Below, in pieces: positions 11,300 through 24,486 of a stretch of 64,000 nucleotides of DNA (position 1 is its first letter; each line of letters begins with the position of its first letter). The stretch lies in NCBI GenBank assembly GCA_047967505.1, contig CM106540.1. The stretch is one strand, 5' to 3'. The DNA is from Dipteris shenzhenensis. Taxonomy: Eukaryota > Polypodiophyta > Polypodiopsida > Gleicheniales. Under the pieces are notes generated by a model. That model had not been told where the DNA came from. It searched no databases and saw only the letters and a list, made by a program, of their open reading frames with translations. A program made the translations under genes and the position numbers.

Positions 11300-12650
11300 A
11301 GGTTGGGTTGACACCATCTAATGGAAGTGCAAGGGAAGGGCCGGGCCAGAGGGAGTTCTTTCCGAGGAGGAAGTCGGGAGGGTGTTCGATGAATCGGCGG
11401 GGAGCCGGGATTCGACCGGATGTCGGCGGGGAAAGAGTGGAGTTTTTTAAGGCGTGGAGGAGTGAAGGGCTGTGGTTGCGGAAAAAACAAAAAAACAAAA
11501 GAGGGCCGACATTCCTTCTTCTTCCCGATTGTCAAGGTCTCTTCTGCTGCTGCTTCATTTTAATTTTAATTATATTCCCGACGGTGCACTCAAAAACAAA
11601 ACAAAAAATATGAACCTTTGCAAAATTCCATACCTCCATCCATTGCCTTCTCCAAGCTCCTCTTCCCTTCCTCTTCATCACCATTCCCCAACCGCCTTTC
11701 CTTCCCTCGCTTGCCTCTCCTTCGCCTTGCGTAATTTGGCCACCTCGCCATCGCCCTTCCTCTTTCAATCCCCGACATCCTTCACCCTCCTCTCACAAGC
11801 TCCCCCCTCCTTGCTCCCGCCGCACACCAGCTCCTTCTGCGAATTGGATCGACTTTATACGGAGCATCTTCCATTCCCCCATACGGGAAATGTTGTCCAG
11901 CTTTTGCACTTAGCCATTCGTCATTCGTATTAGTTTCGAGGACGCACCTTGCTCTCCTGCTCGCCGTCTTGGACTTCTGCAAATCACCCTTTCCCCAGCA
12001 CATGCTATGTATGCTTTGGACTCGGTTTAAGGCTGTCCCGGAATCGAACCCGTCCCTTGGTTCAGACGCTTCATTTGCGGAACGGAGAGGTGAGTCGTCT
12101 TTGGTAGGTGGGAGAAACCGCGGCTGTTCGCCCGTTAAAGCGGTACGTGAGATGCTTGGCTTTGAGGACTTCAAATAAGTTCCGCTTCTACGGAAGGGAT
12201 TTCTGGCTGTCATAGGCTCGTTGTCTTTCATTTCAACGTGAAGGGAATAAAATCTAGACGCGTTGGCACATTCGCTTCGGTGAACCTCCTATCATTTGGA
12301 ATCGAAACATGCGGGAGATTTTAAAGAGTTATTGGATACTTAAGCTGATATGTTTTGTCCCAAGTCGCGGCAACAATCATCGATTTACTCTTTCAAAATG
12401 TCAGCAAGCCTCGCTTCGCAGCAGGAGGCCATAAAACACAAGGCTCCTTTCTGCCTATAAGCGTAGGCGAAATGCGACGGAACTTGGTAGCGAATTCTTC
12501 CGCGCACGAAAGCGCTCAACTTCTTTTGGCAAGAGGGTCCGTGTTTTGTAATTCTCAGAACGGGCAGCAAGGGAAGTGGGGATGAGACCGATGGCGCTGT
12601 TTTCAGTGGAAGAAATCGGTAAACTTGTTTTCTAGGACTGGGGCATGAAA
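11300..12650. other. GC/CpG-rich island, possible gene 5' region or decayed gene
   Basis: This stretch is visibly richer in G+C and CpG than its AT-rich flanks. On the plus strand an open frame (ATG at 11610 within 11472-11933) encodes a Ser/Pro/Leu-rich N-terminus resembling an organelle transit peptide, then 'HTGNVVQLLHLAIRHSY' and a stop. Coding-like text resumes in another frame (11969-12178). This could be a decayed organelle-targeted repeat protein (pentatricopeptide type is conceivable but unproven), or the promoter and 5'-UTR of a gene such as BAC2 downstream. 12355-12585 is another open frame of unknown meaning. No domain is certain. Confidence 0.35.
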
Positions 12651-15600
12651 TGGCTCTAATACTTACTTCAAACGTGTTCTGGAGTCCACGCTTGTTAGTC
12701 ACAGGAGTCGTGTCACAGGAGTCGTGCTCTCTCTCTGTAGTCTACGCTTTTACTTATAGGAGTCCTCTTTCGACACAAATAATCTGGATGTTTGTAGGTC
12801 GTTCCTCTGGCTATGGTTCTTTAGTCACCTAAAAGGAAGGTTAAGCGTGTTTTTGCACACCTTTCACAGTTAATATCTTTGACTTTAACTCTAAAATCAA
12901 AATTTACGAAGACACTCACCAATCTGATAATCTTAAAATTGCCAGCACAGTATTCAATTTTAGTGGAAACTGATTATGCGATGTGTTGAGGACAGCTAAC
13001 AACCATGAGGGGAGCTAAGTCCATTTCTTGTTTGACTGAGTTTCCAGATTGCGCCAATCAGTGTGCATCTCATGTTGAGAACCCATCCTGAGAAAAATTT
13101 GTAAGAAAGTAGTAAAACTTCATCTAGCTTGCTAAGCCAACGACAGTACTTCGCATTTTTTCTGGGCTTGCTGATCACAGCAAGCGAGAGAGAACCAAAT
13201 GGCATAAAAGTGTGCGAAAAAACATTTAGTTGCTTGTGATGCCTGCTCAGCTAAAAGACCAAGCAGAATCACTTTGAGTGCACCTGATCTTCTCCGATAG
13301 CAAGACAAAATCTCACACATTGAGCATAATACTGCAGTGATAATCTCCTCCAATAACAATACTACATACATACAAAAAAGGGTAATAGTTGCGATTGCCT
13401 CTTGGGAGCATATCTTGTAAGGGAATCAAAATATTCCAACCGTTCTGAAAGACATTTCAAGTTGGTTCTCTATGATGTTCTATGTGGGAGCTTTTGCCTC
13501 ATAATATTTGGTCCCTAAAAGGTGACCTCCCGAGGTGTATTCAAAAAACACTCGATGCAAATTCCTATTCAAATAATTTTCACCATACAAAGTTAGTGAT
13601 CTTGCTTCTAACTATCATCCCCTTGGTTTGGTCTTGAATAGGTTGGGGACCACCATGGTACTTGTCCGCGTCAGAAAGGGTTGGCCCAGCTAGCATGTTG
13701 TGGTGATTTCTTGGCTGGGAGAGGTCACATGAACCTCCATCTGCCATTTTCTTAAGCCACCCACTGAATATGAAGTTAATAACCCAACCCAACCAAATCT
13801 CAAGATCATCTTTGATGAGGTTGTGAAATAAGACTGTCTGGTTATCCTGTGTCTTGGCAATATGAGGTCAGTGATTCCAACTGAATCTGAAACTAGTGTT
13901 GGATTAAGTGGCAAAATGGGACTGCTGATCATCCATGTCATCCTGTGTCTATGCATTAATGAGCGTTTATCCATATTGTGCCCTAAGCTTATAGCCTTGT
14001 TCTACTCTAAGACAAACTTCAAAATGTTTATCACAAGCATAGGTGTGATCCCCCAATCTTCTTTTGGTCTGAGAGTAGGCGGATGACTGTAGAACATTTA
14101 TCTTGTATGGTCTCTACAATCTGCTGGTTGCGTTTTGAGCAGAAATTTCCTAACATGTTAGAATTTTTGTCACCATCTTTTTGTAAATGCCAGATGGAGA
14201 CGATTTTGATTGCTCCTGGCTTCTTCTGGAGTGTCGTGTACAGAACAGGTTCCATTTTCCGCCATTAGAGAAGTAGGATAATGCTATCGATTCCTTTGCT
14301 TATATTGTTTGACTTCCTTCTTCGTATCTATATCTGCCTACCATTTGCTGTAACAAGCTTGGTGTGTAATGTCTTTTGGAGACTAGGCGTAGCCGAATTG
14401 CAGCTCGTTTTGTCACCGCATTTTAATAGTTTTGTGGAGGTACATCTTAAGTTCATGCATTCCCAGGATTTTAAGGGAAGCGTCCTGTGTCTACCAAAGA
14501 TGTGTGTTGTGGCATCTCAGCCCCAAAATTCTTGAGAGACTTTTGTGAAAAATTCTTGAGGTAGAAGAAACTGAAACTTACTCATCCAGCTCTATTAAAT
14601 TAGCGTTGATGCTGCTGATTTGCTAATAGGCTTGCCAATGTGAGACTTTTTGCTCAAGAAATTCCATTCTGGTTGTAATCATCATTTTTTCCCTTCAAGT
14701 TTCTTGATATTGTCATGGTTCCTTGATTTGTGTAGCCTATCATCTTGATCAAATGCTATATTTTGTTGGTTGTCTTCGAGACCAGTAAGTTCATGACAAA
14801 AACATCTTATCTAAATGAAAATTCATGTTTCTTTTACCGTGAAACATTTGAGAGATCTATGATAAATGACAACAACCTAAGTTTGCTATGTTGATTATCA
14901 TATGACTGCCTCACGTTAACTCAAGCATCTACGACATGGCTAGGTATGGGAGTGATTACTTCCCAATTCTATAGGCTCTCTCGTCTTTGCACAAGTAAGA
15001 GTTATCTCTCAATTTAGTAATTTAATCATGTTACTTCTCTGAAAGGGCTATAATACAAGATTAATAATGAAGAAACTGTGCTTTGTTCTATGTTATCAGC
15101 TTTGGGTATGTTTAGGATACTTGACTGCAGAATCAAAATCAAAATCCAAAGTGGAGAGCTTCAAAGCCCATTTGTTAGGTTGGTAGTATTTTCAGAGGTC
15201 ATCTGATCTTAGGTATTGTTTTTGTTTGTTATATATCCTCCCTCCTCTCTGATTTTTATAAAAAGTAATTTAAAATAAAAGTAAAAAACCTTGTTTCCTT
15301 GTGTTTGGATTGGTGTCATGTTTCATTTTTTGTATTTGTGATGGTTTGTCGTTTATATCGTTGCGTTAGCATTGATGTGTCTTTTGTTTTTAATATATAA
15401 CTTAACGTGACTCTCTCTTTCTCCTTTCACATTCCTTCTTCATCTTTTCTTCTTTTTTCTCTTCCTTAGTATTGTCATAGTTTTTGTTGTGTGGGTTGGG
15501 ATTTTATAGCTCAGTAAGCACTAGGCAAGAGATTCCAGGAGCTTTTGAAATCCAGATGGCAGCTTATGCTTGGGTCTCGATGCTAACATTAGTTTAGCTT

Positions 15601-16024
15601 TGCTTACTAAGTTTTTGAAAATTTTCTCTTTTGCTCTTAGTTTTGTTTAATGTTTCTTATAAACTCTCTTATTCCCTTGTCCCTTTTCTTCTCTTTTCTT
15701 TGTTTTTTCACTCGTTTTCCAAATAGACAGTAGTTGTAATATTTTATACATTTGAGTATGCTAAGGTTTATGAAACACTTGTGAAATTGGCTCATGCTCA
15801 TGCTTTTGTTGATCTGATGGTTGCATCACACCATAGCAATAGACTGGCTTAACTTGTTCAACTTGTATCTAGCACATGCTTAGAAAATGTTACTGAGTGT
15901 TTATATCTTTGCAGGTCATTATTTGCATATTTTTCCCTATCATGTAGTCCGGGTTTCAAACATCTTTTAAATGTGGGATATCAGATCGGCGCATTAAAGG
16001 AACTCAATCAAAGTTTATATTCAG
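12651..16024. other. Intergenic or 5'-UTR-intron DNA upstream of BAC2
   Basis: AT/T-rich sequence with no recognisable coding domain. A pyrimidine-rich stretch ending TTTGCAG at about 15915 resembles a 3' splice site, so part of this may be a 5'-UTR intron of BAC2. This cannot be decided without transcripts. Confidence 0.4.
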
Positions 16025-19000
16025 ATGGAGTTTTGGCCAGAGTTTCTTGCTAGCAGTTGGGGCCGGGAGTTCCTTGCTGGTGGTGTGGGTGGAATGGCAG
16101 GTGTCATAGCTGGGCATCCGCTTGATACTCTTAGGATACACTTGCAGCAACCACGTCTGGGATCAAGTGGGGTTCCTAACTCTGCTTTCAGTCTCATACG
16201 GCGGATCAATTCTACAGGGGGACCACTGGCCTTTTTCAAAGGCATGGGACCACCTCTTGCAACTGTATCAGTTCAGGTAGAGCCATACTTATACTTTGTG
16301 GAGAATTTCAATTGGTTCAACAAATTTCAAGATGCTGTTGGATTTGGGATCTGAAAGTTGGCCTTCTGGTCTTTGTCACCTTTTTCCATGCAGATTTTAC
16401 ACACTCTTAAATTTTTATATGTAAATCATATTACCTGTCCATTTCCCTTCACCCTTGAGTGTGGTTTAAGGACCGATCATGATTTCCACCCTGGTATCAA
16501 AGTACCAGATTGACCTTGATCTATGAAATTTGGGTTGAGCTCCACTCCTTTAGTAATCTCCCATATTCCCCTTGCCACCAGATGTCTCCGAAACTTTGTC
16601 TTTGACATCAAATAGTTGGTTCTAACCAACATTCTTGCCTCACCGACATTTTGATTAAGCATCTGGGACACCATAATACTAGTCACCTTCCTTTCTTTAG
16701 GCACGGACTGTGTCCTTCAAATGTCGGGGTAGATCCTTCTTGTAATTCCTCTGGGCTTTGATATCACGCCAGAATAGTAGAGCCTACCTTGCTACAACCA
16801 ACTGTTATGGCAAAAGAATTAACCCAAGGATCACACTACGCTTAGATCAAACCTACACGTTTTTTCACACCGGTAATCTCACGGAGACACACACAGGCTT
16901 GGAGAATTACACAGCAGATAGACAGCAGAATGAAGTATATAAAAAGCTCCACAAGCATTAACTTTGAAGTACACAAGTGCCCTGCATGGTATTTCAGACC
17001 TGCAGCAATCTGTTGCTCCAGGACAAATACCCAAAAAGGGTCATCTATTACTTCTACATCTGTGAAGTAACCTCCTCCTGTGTGCCTCTTCCGGGGCTCC
17101 AGTTGCCTTGGAAGGCCTTGACTGACCTCTTGCTGAACTGCCAAACTAAGGGCTCTTGCTAGCCTAGTTGATGTTGAGCTAGCCGATTGCCAGCAGCCAG
17201 CCAACTTGCCTGTCCTAGCCGACTGGCCCTGGCTCCACCTCCAACTAGTTCTGTTGGCCCACCTGCCCCCCTCTCCCCGACTGATTGCTGGTCTATCTTC
17301 ATCAAGAGTTATGCAGTAAAGAAAGGTTTGGTTTTTCCCACTGACCGATCGGTCAATAATCGTGGAAAAAAAAAAGAGAGTTATGCAGCAAGGACAGGTT
17401 TGGCTTTTCCCACCTAAGGCTATGGACCGCTCGGTCAACAATCGTGGAAAAACCTAAGTACTGTTTCTGCTAGGTCAATTTTGGCAGAGGTATAAGTCTT
17501 CTGTATATAATTACTTGCATAATCTCATAAACAAAGATGGAGGTTGCAGATCCGGTTCGATTACTGTGATTGCCATGAGTATGGAGTCTACATGCGACAG
17601 GAGAGTTGCTAACATATTGAAAGAGAGCACCAAACCTTGAAAGAGACGACACATGATTGCATTGCAACTGCTCCACCCCCTCTTTTGGAGGGTCCTCTTT
17701 CCCTTCCAGTCCCAGCCCAATGCAGTAGCCAACTCAGTCATCACCGCCGTGAGGTGGGACCCTAGCTCCCATGGTGCGCTTGGTCTCTCCAAAGGCTGCT
17801 ATGGCTGCTGAATATGCTGCCGAAGGCTTCCTTTATCTGCATGCTTTTTTGGATGCCTTCTTGCTGCCTTGTGTTGTGCACCTCTGATGCCTGTCGCATT
17901 CTGCTTGTATGACATTTTAATGGCTGGCTTGTGCTGCTGCCTCTCCTATTTTTACAATGACATTGCTCCATGTTTGCTCCTAGTTTTTAATATTTGATTA
18001 CTTAGCACTCTCATTGCTAGCATGGCATACTGAAGAGGGCTTTGTAGTGTCCAGAGTAATGTTACATGTGAGTTCAACAGAGAATGCAACTATGCTATTG
18101 TAAAAACCCCATGTTTTTTAGAAGCTTGCCGCAAACATGGTAAATTTATTAAACGATCCATTTTGGTCAGATAGCCAGATTTCTGAAATCTACTGTCTAA
18201 GAGGATGTTTCTTTTCACTTTCTTTTTCTTCATCAAGAAAGAATGTTTGTTATTTTACAGTCTCTCAGAATACCATTCATAAGATATATCATAGCAGCTT
18301 CTAATCTCTTGATTCTCCTTTTGTAGCATAATGAAAGCAGTAATAAGATAATATCAAAAAGCTTCTAACTTTTGATTCTGTTTTGTGATTATAATGAATA
18401 CAGATATTGGAAGTGAAGGAAACTGCAAATAATTATCTTAACTCTATTTTGCTGTGGCCAGAATGCCGTGACTTTCCAAGCATATGCACTGTTCTCTAGG
18501 GCTCTGTCTGCTGGTTTTGAAGATGAGCCACCTCCTTATCAGAGTGTTGCTCTGGCTGGGTTAGGTGCTGGATTCATTCAAACAGCTATCCTTACACCAG
18601 TGGATCTCATCAAAATTCAGTTGCAGTTGGAATCAACAAAAACAGCAGCAAAGGGATTGAAGCATGGACCCCTCTCTGTCGCTCAGTCGATCATAGCAAA
18701 GGAGGGTGTCCGAGGACTCTATCGTGGGCTCACAATTACTATACTACGAGATGCTCCAGCTCATGCACTCTATTTTGGAACCTATGAGTACACTCGAGAG
18801 TGGTTGCATCCTGGGTGTCGTAAATCTGGTCAAGAGAGTCTTTTTACGATGCTTACTGCAGGTGGTATTGCAGGTGTAGCAAGCTGGATCTGTTGCTACC
18901 CGTTGGATGTTGTTAAGTCAAGGTTGCAAGCACAGGGAGTAGGAACCGCAAAATATGCAGGGGTACTTGACTGTTTAAAAAGAAGTGTTCAGGAGGAAGG

Positions 19001-19148
19001 ATTCTCTGTTCTATGGAGGGGTCTGGGAACTGCGATTACGAGGGCTTACCTTGTGAATGGGGCTATTTTCACTGCATACGAACTAACTTTGCGATTAATG
19101 CCTAGTGAGAAACCTCCTGCTAACTTTCTTGGGGCCACAACACAATAG
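16025..19148 (+). CDS. BAC2: Mitochondrial basic amino acid (arginine/ornithine) carrier, BAC2-like
   Basis: A member of the mitochondrial carrier family, which exchanges basic amino acids such as arginine across the inner mitochondrial membrane. Two exons join in phase 0: 16025-16276, ending VSVQ before GTAGAG, and 18462-19148, after CCAG and starting NAVTFQ. The product is about 312 residues, normal for the family. The three carrier repeats are visible by their signatures: 'GHPLDTLRIHLQQ' in repeat 1, 'LTPVDLIKIQLQL' in repeat 2 and 'CYPLDVVKSRLQAQ' in repeat 3, all variants of PX[DE]XX[KR]X[KR]. The opening residues (FWPEF...SWGREF.AGG.GG.AG) and 'YRGLTITILRDAPAHALYFGTYEY' region agree with Arabidopsis BAC2 (At1g79900) as I remember it. 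All reading frame elements are intact. The 2.2-kb intron holds no recognised gene. A 5'-UTR intron is possible. Confidence 0.9.
16277..18461 (+). other. Intron of BAC2
   Basis: This begins GTAGAG and ends GCTGTGGCCAG. It contains a short repeated segment near 17310-17455 ('GGTTTGG.TTTTCCCAC' and 'CGGTCAA.AATCGTGGAAAAA' each occur twice) and two sequences resembling the retroelement primer site (TGGTATCAAAG at 16493 on plus; TGATATCAAAGCC on minus near 16760). These suggest old retroelement debris. The 199-residue minus-strand open frame at 17441-16842 has no recognisable domain. Confidence 0.75.
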
Positions 19149-19364
19149 TTGTTCATCCCCAAAAGAAAATCGATTTGGTGTGTAACTTTGATTAAATTTG
19201 TTTGCTCCTCCCAGCATTTGTGGAGTAGAGAATTACTGAGCAGTGAAGCTATTCTTTCATTTGTGATGTAAGTACAGGTTTCGCTTGGGCCTTTTACAAT
19301 ACTTTCTTGCTATATCGATATTGTTATGAATTCAAACAGTAGTCTAAGTACTAGAATATGTTAT

Positions 19365-19367
<3 letters not shown>

Positions 19368-19405
<38 letters not shown>
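19368..19405. repeat. CT microsatellite
   Basis: An essentially pure (CT)n run of about 38 bp, downstream of BAC2. Confidence 0.95.
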
Positions 19406-19408
<3 letters not shown>

Positions 19409-22400
19409 TTTGTGCAAGGTTACTCTTGTATAGAGGTGAGTCGATACTTCACGCTTTGTATGCTCTCTTTAGTAAGTAGGAGAAGCATGTAAGATCACCC
19501 TCTGGTATCTCGTGCGTGCCTTGTAACACTCTGTGTGTTGGTCATCTAGGTCTTATGAAGACACGTGTGTGTGGGGGTGTTTTTTTCCTTTTGGGGTGTT
19601 CAAAGGGGGGGGGCAGGGGCATTATTTAAGACACACAATTTTGTTAAGACTTTCTAGATACTTGTAAATAGAAATGATTGTGGGTTTGCCTCAGGAGACC
19701 TTTGACTATGGAATCTATATAAGAGCATGCTATATGCTCTGAATGACTTTAATGTTAGCACGAGCAATATGCAGATAGAGATCTTGGGTTTTCACAAGAG
19801 TTCTCGCATCTAATCGTTTGGGGTGGGGGAGGGCACTTTATCTTTGTGTCCGGAGAGGGTGATCCCTCCTATATGCCGTTTGGCTAGTGATCATCGCCCT
19901 AATATATATTGCCAAGGTCACTTTATAAAAGGAAATAAATTCAAATAACTCTCTTACACGTTTATGATGTTTGTATCATCTCATTAATAGTCTTTCAAAT
20001 TTTCATTCATGCATGGTTGTTCATACTTTGATTCATGTGCTCTTGTAGCTTATATCATCTCAGTCCTATAGTATTATGTCATTGTATCATCCACTATGTT
20101 TTAAAAAAATTTATGGTCTAAGAGGTCATAGCTTTTAATGTGTATGTTTTGTACGATTTTATGAGCATGCATGATCATTTTGAAGTGTCAGGCCTCTTGC
20201 TTCTATTGAAAAATATATAAAATACAAATGGTACGCCTTTAAAACTTAAGGCATTCAAGGCTCATACTATACCATGCCTAATAATTGGTATAACTATGTT
20301 CATAAGGATGACATATTGAAGTTGCACAGCATGAGAGGATTGTATAAAATGGTTTGTAGATATGGTAAATTTGTGAAATCAATGTTTGTTAGGTGCCGAT
20401 CATTCATGTGCTATTTCAACTCCACTACTCCCACAATTGGCCTCTCGTCGTATTATCACCACAATTTCAACCACTTACTCTAGATCATACTATGCACCTC
20501 TTGGAGGACATACACAACCAATTGACCCTATATGCTAGAGCCCAACTCCTCACACAAGCCTAAGGTATCTAAGATTGCATGAGTCATTGTGTATGCATCA
20601 CTAGCTCACTATTTAGGTGCTATTGGGTTTTCTATTTATGGGATCGTTTGCTCTCTTCCACCTCTATCTCTTGCATGAGTGGCCATCCTTGTTTCTTGAG
20701 ACTGGGCTGTATCTCTTATGTACAATACAAAGTTTTGATGAAGCCAAGTAATTTTGAGTTTTCTCAAGTATCAACATCCCCAACTTTCTTATTAATGCAC
20801 CAAATTTCATTGCAAATTTTTTCATAATCGTATACTCCTGAGCTAGTATACATGTATATTCACATGTATTTGCAATAGGGAGAGGTTTTGGTATTTGGTG
20901 GCTTTAATGCCATGATAAGGAACATGTAAACATAGATATTGGACTTTCAAGGGGATGTCATCTTGCTCACAAATGACGACTTGTGAGAGGTGAATGAAAA
21001 CACGATATGTTATCGAGCTTGAAATCAAAGACTCTAAGTGAGACATACAAACTAAGTTTGGCTAAGCTCTAGGTAAAGAACACAAAAGATGACATATTAG
21101 GTAGCTTGGTGCATATCGAGTTAGGTATCTTGAACGATTGAAAATAATAACCCACGACCATGATCAATGCGACAAGTATAAAGGATATGGAAACAACCAC
21201 CTAGTGGCTTAACTCACAAAGAAGGCAATTTTTTAAAAGATATGCTATTGGATAGGAATGGGTGAAATTAGCTCAACCAACTCACGTAGTTGAACCATCC
21301 ATATGTCTTGAACCTAGTTGCAAGAGGAGATGGTTGGCATGTGAAACTATAGCTTGATAGCTGATCTGTGTGTTCATGGCTACTCAATGTGGAGCGGACA
21401 AGGTAAAATTAGCGAGTGGGTTGAAAATTGCTGCCCAAGCTTTTGCAGCCATGGTCTAATCTCACCAACAAGGTTCTAGCATCGAGACCACACATGCCCA
21501 CCAGTGTTTGTCATGGTGAATAGTTCCATGATTGACCATATTCGAGTGTGTTTTGACCGTCTATCTTCTCTTCTCCATGTTTTGGCTTACAACTCTAGCC
21601 TCTATTTTGCATCTTTCACCTACATCCTTCACCTTTCCACATTTACCTTTATTTTGCAAACTCTAGCCTCTATTTTGCAACATTCACCTCACATCAAGTC
21701 CATCTTCTAGACATCTTGTAGCTCCATCCTTTGTCCTCTTTCCTATATTTAAGAGTCTCCATCTTTATCTTTCTCGATACATATTTTGACCCAAATCACG
21801 ATCTTTTATATTTTTTGTATTCTTTATTGCTTGCCACCGACCTATTATACAACACAGAATAGCCAGCCTTTTTAATCAACCATTGGAAAAATTGATCTAG
21901 AATGAGTAAAATACTTTTATCCCTAGTCTTTCTTATCCCACCCAATTTGGTAATTCAAGAGCCTATAGATCCAATCCAGTAGCATTCACATCCAAGAAAG
22001 ACTAGGGCTAGGGAATTAAGAAGATCAATGAGAAAATTCATGGCAAACAAAGCCTCCTTGGGAGTGCTATTCTAGCCAAGTTTACATTCAAACTCTTATT
22101 GATACTACTTCTAGTGGCACAGATGTTCGTAGATGATGTCGGTGAGACCTAATTGTGTGATACTACTTGAGTAGAAACAATGTAACATGAAGGCTCAATA
22201 TTTGTGCAATCAATTTGCACATTGATGAAAGCATAAAATGTATATAATAATAGGCACACTCGTTTTTAGCCTCCTAGGACTTCTGCAACATGTGATTATA
22301 ATAAGATATCCTCGCAAGTTAACCATCGTGCTACTTTTGGTTGTTTGGATAACAATCTTGCCTAGTTCATAATTTACACCTTAATACATTCAAATGAGCT

Positions 22401-22869
22401 TGAACTCAACCACGATATACTCCCATATGAGCTATGCTTAGCCACAAGTGATGCCTAGCTTTTTTTATGGCATGTTATTCATTAAATGCACCAAAAACAC
22501 CCACCAAGCTCGACTAGTTTGCTGGTCTATATGTGGGTTGAATTCCCACCGAGCCATTCCTCAATTAGAGCTTCCACGAAGGAGTTGTTACTGCTTCAAT
22601 ATTTCAGACTACTTGTATTTTGACCTTTTGCTCTCTTCATTGGCTGATCATTTGGACCTTTAAACTTGAATCAAAGGCTACTTTAACAACCAAGAGCGCC
22701 CACTTTAATGAATTTGGAGAGACCTATCACCGTTTGAGAAAACCCACATGCTCGTTGCTCACTCTACATGATTGCAACCACTCACAAGTGAAGCTTCCTT
22801 TCTTCCACTCTTCTTCTACACAACAACTTGCACACATTTACTGAAGAGAAACACCCTCTCCATCATGAG

Positions 22870-22872
<3 letters not shown>

Positions 22873-22935
<63 letters not shown>
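22873..22935. repeat. Long CT microsatellite
   Basis: A pure (CT)n run of about 63 bp. Serine/leucine repeats in overlapping open frames are by-products of it. Confidence 0.97.
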
Positions 22936-22940
<5 letters not shown>

Positions 22941-23647
22941 TATATACCACATCGCTCAACATAGGAAAAGAGGAAGGAGAAGGACCTTCTTCTCAAGTAT
23001 GCGCAATGATCACTCCATAACAAATATTTTAGAATGAGGAGCATGAATGAGATAAAGTTGGTGATGGGATTCTCTAGGTTTCCTTTGGAGTAGAATTCGA
23101 CTATATCCACTTTCTGCTCAAGTCTGTACAATGATCTCTCCATAACAATCTTTTAAAATGAGGAGGATGGACAAAGGCGGGTAAAGGGGCCAATAAAGAG
23201 CCCAGTGCCTTTAAATTCTTAGCAGCCCCCCAAATAGGGGAGGCACCTAAGTAATACTCCTCATAGAAAAAGATGATGTGTTGGGATCTCCTTTCACCAT
23301 TTTTTGGACGAATAGTGCCTTAGTATTGGCCCAAATGGCTCCTAAAAATAAAATCAATTCATTAGCTACTCTCCCATGCTCACGTCGAGAATTAGCATAG
23401 GTTAATTGCAAAAATTAACCTCCCACTCCATGCATCTCACCTCCCACTCCATGCCCTAGCATCTCACCTCTCACTTCTCGCCTCTTTGGTCCCTTTCCTC
23501 TCACTTGTAGCTCACAAGGATTGCATATTCACATAATCACGTGAATTTTCTTGTGATTACTTGTCGTGATGATGTATTTCACACATTCACAGATACAATC
23601 ATGCCTTTATGCTATTAGGTGGACTTGACCTAGAAACTAGATACATA

Positions 23648-23900
23648 TCGGCAATAGCAGGAACACTATCGGTAGTATCCTAGTACCGGCGGTAGTTCTC
23701 ATACTATCGCCGATAGTTTTACACAATAATATGGGCGGTAGTATTAACCATACCGTCGGTATTTTTACTACCACTAGTAGAGTTAAAGGATTAGTGCTGG
23801 TAGTAGTAGTACTACCGATGGTATTGTGCTACTTATAGCCGCTGGTAGTAGTACTACTACTGGTGGTAATCCTTTAACTATCGGCGGTAGTACTACCGAC
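23648..23900. repeat. Imperfect foldback of GGTAGT/ACTACC motifs
   Basis: The left arm around 23778-23820 (AGTTAAAGGATTA...GGTAGTAGTAGTACTACCG) is the near reverse complement of the right arm around 23840-23882 (GTAGTACTACTACTGG...AATCCTTTAACT). Outside the arms, the motif CGG(C)GGTAGT and its complement recur at least eight times between 23655 and 23895. This is the look of a MITE or of the subterminal repeat region of a larger DNA transposon. Outer ends and target duplication were not identified. Confidence 0.6.
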
Positions 23901-24131
23901 CCAAAATATATGCCAACCGCCAATTTCATTTTCACTAACAGTGGATTGAGAAGAGGTAAAAATCCTCCACTCTCCAAGCCTTGGCCGAGGGGCCTGGTCC
24001 AGGAAGTGGTTCCTAGTACGGCGTCTTGAATAGGACGGGGGGCTAGTTGGAACCATGACCTAGAACTAGGTTTCCTTGGCCCTCCACATAAAGGGGGGGG
24101 TTGATCAAAAAATTTAAGAAATTACCTTGCA

Positions 24132-24283
24132 TTTGTTGCATGCATGCATTGAAAGAAGCATGCGTGCAGTGAAATAATAATTTGTTGCATGCGTGCATTG
24201 AAAGAATGATTTGTTGCATGCGTGCATTGAAAGAATCATTTGTTGCATGCATGCATTGAAAAAATCCTTTGTTGCATTGAAAG
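24132..24283. repeat. Degenerate minisatellite TTTGTTGCATGCATGCATTGAAAGAA
   Basis: About five copies of a roughly 27-32-bp unit built on TTGTTGCATGCRTGCATTGAAA, with partial copies at the ends. The core GCATGCATGC is palindromic. Confidence 0.85.
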
Positions 24284-24486
24284 TTATTAATCTTTAAACT
24301 TTTACATTAATGCAGGCAGCATGATAACTTGTTGGCATTTCATGTAATTAAAAAAAAAAAAGAATGCATAGGGTGGGAGTGATTGTCAGATGCCTGCCTA
24401 CTCACTATTGTGTGGCAATTGGAGCTATTTGCTAGTGGTAAGCGAGAAAACTTTCCGCACACACACACAACAAGATCTAACCACAA

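Larger units (their letters stand above)
19149..23640. other. Intergenic DNA, 3' side of BAC2
   Basis: Starts with the likely BAC2 3'-UTR. Otherwise AT-rich without recognisable genes. It contains two CT microsatellites, listed separately, and a short G run at 19598-19606. Confidence 0.5.

Noticed and set aside
12031-12105. GGTTCGATTCC on the minus strand, like a tRNA T-loop
   Set aside because: The flanking bases do not form the T stem or acceptor stem of a tRNA, and no anticodon arm is visible.
16470-16780. Two primer-binding-site-like sequences in the BAC2 intron as evidence for an LTR element
   Set aside because: No paired LTRs, no TG...CA ends next to the sites and no target duplication could be found.
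16842-17441. 199-residue minus-strand open frame in the BAC2 intron
   Set aside because: No domain, odd composition, and it spans short repeated intron sequence. Probably chance.
22772-23037. Two open frames with long Ser-Leu repeats
   Set aside because: They are translations of the CT microsatellite.
24132-24283. Regularly spaced repeats as a CRISPR array
   Set aside because: Units are tandem without unique spacers, degenerate, and the genome is eukaryotic.
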